DNA from: Sulfurovum sp. UBA7648
GTDB lineage: Bacteria > Campylobacterota > Campylobacteria > Campylobacterales > Sulfurovaceae
Reading direction: 5' to 3'
DNA: 64,000 nt
Assembly: GCA_002483605.1 (NCBI GenBank)
Contig: DLIG01000021.1
Coordinates: 340,047 to 404,046, forward strand
A program made the translations under genes and the position numbers. Shown here in pieces: positions 62,901 through 64,000 of this stretch (position 1 is its first letter; every line of letters begins with the position of its first letter). The notes beneath the pieces are model-generated. The model was not told the DNA's origin and searched no databases. It saw nothing but the letters and a program-made list of their open reading frames with translations.

Positions 62901-64000
62901 CATGGCTTCTATTGTTTCTATGTTCCCTTCCATAGAGGTCAACATTGTATTCATCATACTGATTATCGGATCTATGATACTGTTTATATTTGTGCTCATT
63001 TCATTCATGAGACGACTCATCGTGTCGCTCATTATGGCTGTGAAACTTTGCAAGGGCGCCTCAGGATTGCCCGTCATTCTAGACATCACATCACCTATCA
63101 TGGAGCCTATAGTGTCCCCAAGTGTCCATGCAAAGTCCTCATCATCTCCGGTGAGTCCCACCATGAATTGGTTTATCATCTCTCCCATTATAAGGGCGAA
63201 CTCCTGGGTAGGAATATCGTTGGTATTTCCGGTCATTCCTTTCATGAACGCGTACATCATAGAGCCCATTGTATTTGCCATATTATCAAACGGATTACCT
63301 TCGGTGAGTATTTCGGAAGTAAAAGTATCCACTAGTACACTCATCATGTTTCCAAATGCATCCATAGGCATTGCATTCACCATGCCATCTATCATCTCAA
63401 CCATCTTTGATGTTGCCTGTTCCATTGTGTCCATCATTAGATTTATGAACTCACTCATCTTTGCAGCATCCATTTCATCTGTAAATGTTTTCATCATTGC
63501 TGTAAAAGACTCACTGATAGCTGACATATCCATAAGTGTGCCATCTGTCGCAGTTATATCCATATTCATGAACATGCTCATCATCAAGTTCATTATTACA
63601 CCCATATCGCTGATCAATGCATCCGTTGTGCCGATATTGAATATCGGCAGCTGCTCTATTGAAAAGCCTTGTTGGATTATATTCGTTATGTTTGATATAT
63701 CATCTAGGGTAAATAGCAAATTTTCAGGAATTGTATATCCTATTAGCAGTTGGTTTCCATTTAGAAGCTCTGTTATGTTTAGCTGTGACCCATCTGTGCT
63801 TGCTTGAGAAAGTTCGCTTATATTTATCAATGTGCCATCGCTGCTTAGTGTGTATAAGCTGTTTGGAATAATTTGAAGGCCGCTTTGAATTATTGACTCG
63901 CTCATTGTTTGCATATCGGTGGCTGCTTGAGTAATATTCCATAGCAAAGTATCAAATCCTGCCATGCTTTGGATCGAGTCGGGTTCGCTTAGGAGTATTT
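56940..64000 (-). CDS. Giant methionine-rich tandem-repeat protein with RTX C-terminus, 5' end outside window
   Basis: The frame is open to the right edge (ILLSEPDSIQS precedes the methionine at 63965), so that methionine is internal and at least 2341 residues are present. The bulk is a tandem array of 367-448-residue units. Each unit has an NFLxTQ-type anchor, a predicted beta-rich stretch (SDGTL, FLxGxxLLxGYxIP, LPIF), a Met-rich helical block, and DDIGLMADRIGEMADKIV. After the last unit come about six RTX nonapeptides (GNDGDDMIH-type, DNA 57300-57480) that bind calcium. The C-terminus has IEKIDITGSGNNTLILNYNDLL and a short hydrophobic tail ending EIRVI, typical of type I-secreted RTX adhesins. 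No cysteine occurs anywhere. I recognise no family for the repeat; a secreted surface or matrix protein is the inference. Confidence 0.8.
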   Translation of the reverse strand, partial: ILLSEPDSIQSMAGFDTLLWNITQAATDMQTMSESIIQSGLQIIPNSLYTLSSDGTLINISELSQASTDGSQLNITELLNGNQLLIGYTIPENLLFTLDDISNITNIIQQGFSIEQLPIFNIGTTDALISDMGVIMNLMMSMFMNMDITATDGTLMDMSAISESFTAMMKTFTDEMDAAKMSEFINLMMDTMEQATSKMVEMIDGMVNAMPMDAFGNMMSVLVDTFTSEILTEGNPFDNMANTMGSMMYAFMKGMTGNTNDIPTQEFALIMGEMINQFMVGLTGDDEDFAWTLGDTIGSMIGDVMSRMTGNPEAPLQSFTAIMSDTMSRLMNEMSTNINSIIDPIISMMNTMLTSMEGNIETIEAMFAINSETMQSMIEMSPEYMATILRLSDDIGLMADRIGEMADKIVQTQVIQSPNFLSTQENAIRLIEILLSEPDSIQSMAGFDTLLWNITQAATDMQTMSESIIQSGLQIIPSNLYIQDSDGTLGIIQENDLILSDGSTVDVSGFLDGRSVFAGYMIPDASSMSFSNLLDLNTMIQSQNYSLQDLPMILTENGMFSIAQMSNMMSFIMGMFIGVQFTPINGTIDSSTISEMTEPFMSMMEIFIGSMNMDAMMPMMDLIMENMISIMSDPDMVESLPHTTQTIIDSISAAMTSMPVESFEQAMGLMMDAFTSEVLTDGNPLDNTAKMIGSMMYAFIEGMTGNTGDVPEHEFAITMGEMINQFMVGLTGSGDNFAQTLGNMMGSMTGSMMAGITSDDITPLQSFTNIMSDMIGRFINDMSTNMTSIMDPISSLLDTMITMIDGNMETLKTMFDSTSQMTENMIDMSPEYMTTILRLSDDIGLMADRIGEMANKIVQTQVIQSPNFLSTQENALNLVDMITENQSSFIDKIGVEAFTAIIENLNKIDSMMSSWIVSDLSARSILPTQLYMQTSSGELIAISESDLLNMDGSTDISEFLNGNQLMAGFAIPNASSMNLNELIEYATLIRNGGLDISQLPIFSLSAQEGSMINISSIMNSILGMLMATGFASTSSIDRSITESFLKIMGSFTGSIENISAEEFSSSIDQLIVSMSNSGMIDSMMQMGNAMMETMSSSFSAASSSSLGTMIQSFGGFMPDANTPMDAIAYMMGSVMFSFMEGFTDSKGETSQYEFAGIMGELSQQFMAAITGNTNAAAAAMGEMMGSMMGAFLSSVTGDTQNPLGSFMDAMMTTQLMDDLSSSVSLAMESITEMMNTMLIAIQGNIDYISSMFDILNNMAQSTIEMSPEYIATILRLSNDIGLMADRIGEMADRIVQTEVLQSVNFLETQQNMLDLITMLTTGSSEFESLMGEALVTVVENLTKFQSTMNSVSIAIENINKTVVPSDLYLINDLGELIRVNETDLLNTTDDTDIASFLDQENLLVGYTIPLDSSMSLSKLISMAQLIEGGNFNLEQLPIFASATSIMDIDTFIGSMLTTNSVNMINVPIDQFNQLMQNFQSHLGLGTSPMDIMGEMIGSMMLAFMGGMIDTDTTQTPLKFAELMGNMIREFTIGITGSEETPIAAMGEMMGGMMSSFMASIMNDELTPMSSFTQATMESFMHFADNATQSMLAAMDPTIELAKMFANDINTYIELFISMFESSDATIDAMIDQTPSYLNTMLMLSGDIGLMADRINEMADRIVGTQEIMSENFLATQQNAIALMSLLTENSDVIEEGMGIDSFSAMMSTLSDAITTLDTIAASGVSQSYASSLYLQSADGKIIQLNSSQLLLNDSLSFDIETMLDGSTLLLGYTIHASSVINMDEWLDITKIPYGITNTTTLPILGSDISLDMNDIIRSMMNMMIGNTIGIPLEQSLSAPFMSIIESFANGMGLSINEFETIFNSIMKTMIINDIVTVMSQTAQTIIELTHMDQFFAPEVIVDTIMDTFMATGTPIAVMADMIGAMMSSLIGAMTNVGVDATPNQMAYSMGEMTRSFIVGITGDETNLATMLGEMIGSTMEAFMDAITAQGEDFAAIMNSLMEQMSTTITTNISMLVEPINDFFLMLSDEMDQTIMQMHSMMTTWNDTTVSILNQSDTFVGAMSTLSNDVIQMTLNIKDMIQKIDQTIELQTDNFIATQNNLNALIDSLVQLYTSSPIEFIKSGMGDVLYNTIIAQNTLDTQLANIGLLAEHETISGFLQGTLEDDAIEGSIDADYIFGLNGNDTINGNDGDDMIHGGDGDDMIHGGDGNDILIDSDGADTFNGKEGDDSIVISDTSSFVFIDGGTGIDTLYLTGDGVTLDLTVISDTKIVGIEKIDITGSGNNTLILNYNDLLALKNDSGILFITGDSGDMVLLPEKVFVDTKTLDNITYNTYSISGATSPDIWVQQEIRVI
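57300..57480 (-). repeat. RTX calcium-binding nonapeptide repeats
   Basis: About six consecutive nine-residue units of the GGxGxDxxx type, including two identical at DNA level (27 bases at 57382-57408 repeated at 57409-57435). These form calcium-loaded beta-rolls in secreted RTX proteins. Confidence 0.9.
57717..64000 (-). repeat. Array of large tandem repeats inside the giant gene
   Basis: Using the leucine codon of the NFL anchor, unit boundaries fall at 62738, 61394, 60083, 58982 and 57716. Unit lengths are 1344, 1311, 1101 and 1266 bases (448, 437, 367 and 422 residues), with a further unit truncated by the window edge. The first two boundaries show strong DNA identity; later units are more diverged. 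All lengths are multiples of three, so the frame is kept. Confidence 0.85.
62569..62704 (-). repeat. Exact 136-base copy of 63865-64000
   Basis: Bases 62569-62704 are identical to 63865-64000, offset 1296 (432 codons). Identity continues to the window edge, so the duplicated block may be longer. It encodes QSMAGFDTLLWN and the following helix. Confidence 0.9.

Noticed and set aside
62776..63807. 343-codon open frame on the plus strand inside the giant gene
   Set aside because: It is the antisense of the repeat array; its Ile/Ser/Met-rich product mirrors the coding strand and no start signals support it.
63963..63965. Methionine at 63965 as start of the giant gene
   Set aside because: The same MAGFDTLLWN segment occurs in the middle of the next unit and the frame stays open to the window edge.
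56940..64000. Chemoreceptor or tape-measure protein
   Set aside because: No membrane helices, HAMP or MCP signature; RTX C-terminus and repeat structure argue for secretion.
1..64000. tRNA, rRNA or CRISPR loci
   Set aside because: Looked for cloverleaf-type ends, CCA tails and regular short repeats; none found by eye.

Overview
The window reads as chromosomal DNA of a Campylobacterota (former Epsilonproteobacteria), most like a free-living sulfur or hydrogen chemolithotroph of the Sulfurimonas/Sulfurovum type. This rests on AT-rich DNA, an HsrA/CosR-type orphan response regulator with a degenerate receiver, a UPF0323 lipoprotein, a UbiD-family decarboxylase of the futalosine menaquinone route, and gene orders I recall from Helicobacter pylori (bioA beside ppiD-like/ftsA/ftsZ; DUF2018-ispB-hemA-proS-hemC). 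I cannot fix the genus. I saw no rRNA, tRNA, CRISPR array, prophage or insertion sequence.

Layout: 1-3600 has the 3' part of a 5'-nucleotidase, YchJ, a DUF167 protein, a DUF455 ferritin-like protein and an MBL-fold hydrolase, with two clusters of short inverted repeats. 3830-9900 (minus strand) has Amt, the orphan regulator, CmoB, a secreted cyclophilin, RNase Y and 5-formyl-THF cyclo-ligase. 10000-17330 (plus strand) has FtsY, a DegT-type aminotransferase, LpxK, ArgB, PPK2, ThrC and a secreted LysM+3D wall protein. 17330-25050 has Uup, a Ste24-like protease, PrmC, a DUF4149 protein, a deoxyinosine glycosylase, ApaH, and a GspS-like ATP-grasp enzyme with a UPF0323 lipoprotein. 25149-29226 is the division operon ppiD-like/ftsA/ftsZ, divergent from bioA. 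32009-41481 runs from RsmH and a small FtsL-like protein through isoprenoid, heme and menaquinone genes, with ProS, FxsA and a thioredoxin-fold protein. 41487-49286 has a UbiB-like kinase beside small helical and membrane proteins, an AI-2E-type permease, peroxiredoxin with a PerR-like regulator, and ubiX-coaD-tmk-hisS.

The last 15 kb is accessory and the most distinctive. A minus-strand operon (49311-56659) encodes a Tat-exported molybdopterin oxidoreductase of 1127 residues, its four-cluster ferredoxin subunit, an NrfD-type quinone-reactive membrane subunit, a TorD chaperone, a second iron-sulfur protein and an unknown protein. The subunit order B-C-A and the large A subunit recall tetrathionate (TtrBCA) and selenate (SrdBCA) reductases, but the substrate is not settled. 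Upstream of it, 56940-64000 is one open frame still open at the window edge. It is a giant, cysteine-free, extremely methionine-rich protein built of 367-448-residue tandem repeats and ending in RTX calcium-binding nonapeptides. I recognise no family for the repeat, and it is the best candidate here for something undescribed.

Together the genes describe a respiratory, menaquinone-based cell. Heme, menaquinone and polyprenyl synthesis feed a periplasmic anaerobic respiratory enzyme. A peroxide-defence pair and the peptidoglycan/division genes are housekeeping. The giant RTX protein is predicted to be exported by a type I system that is not in the window.
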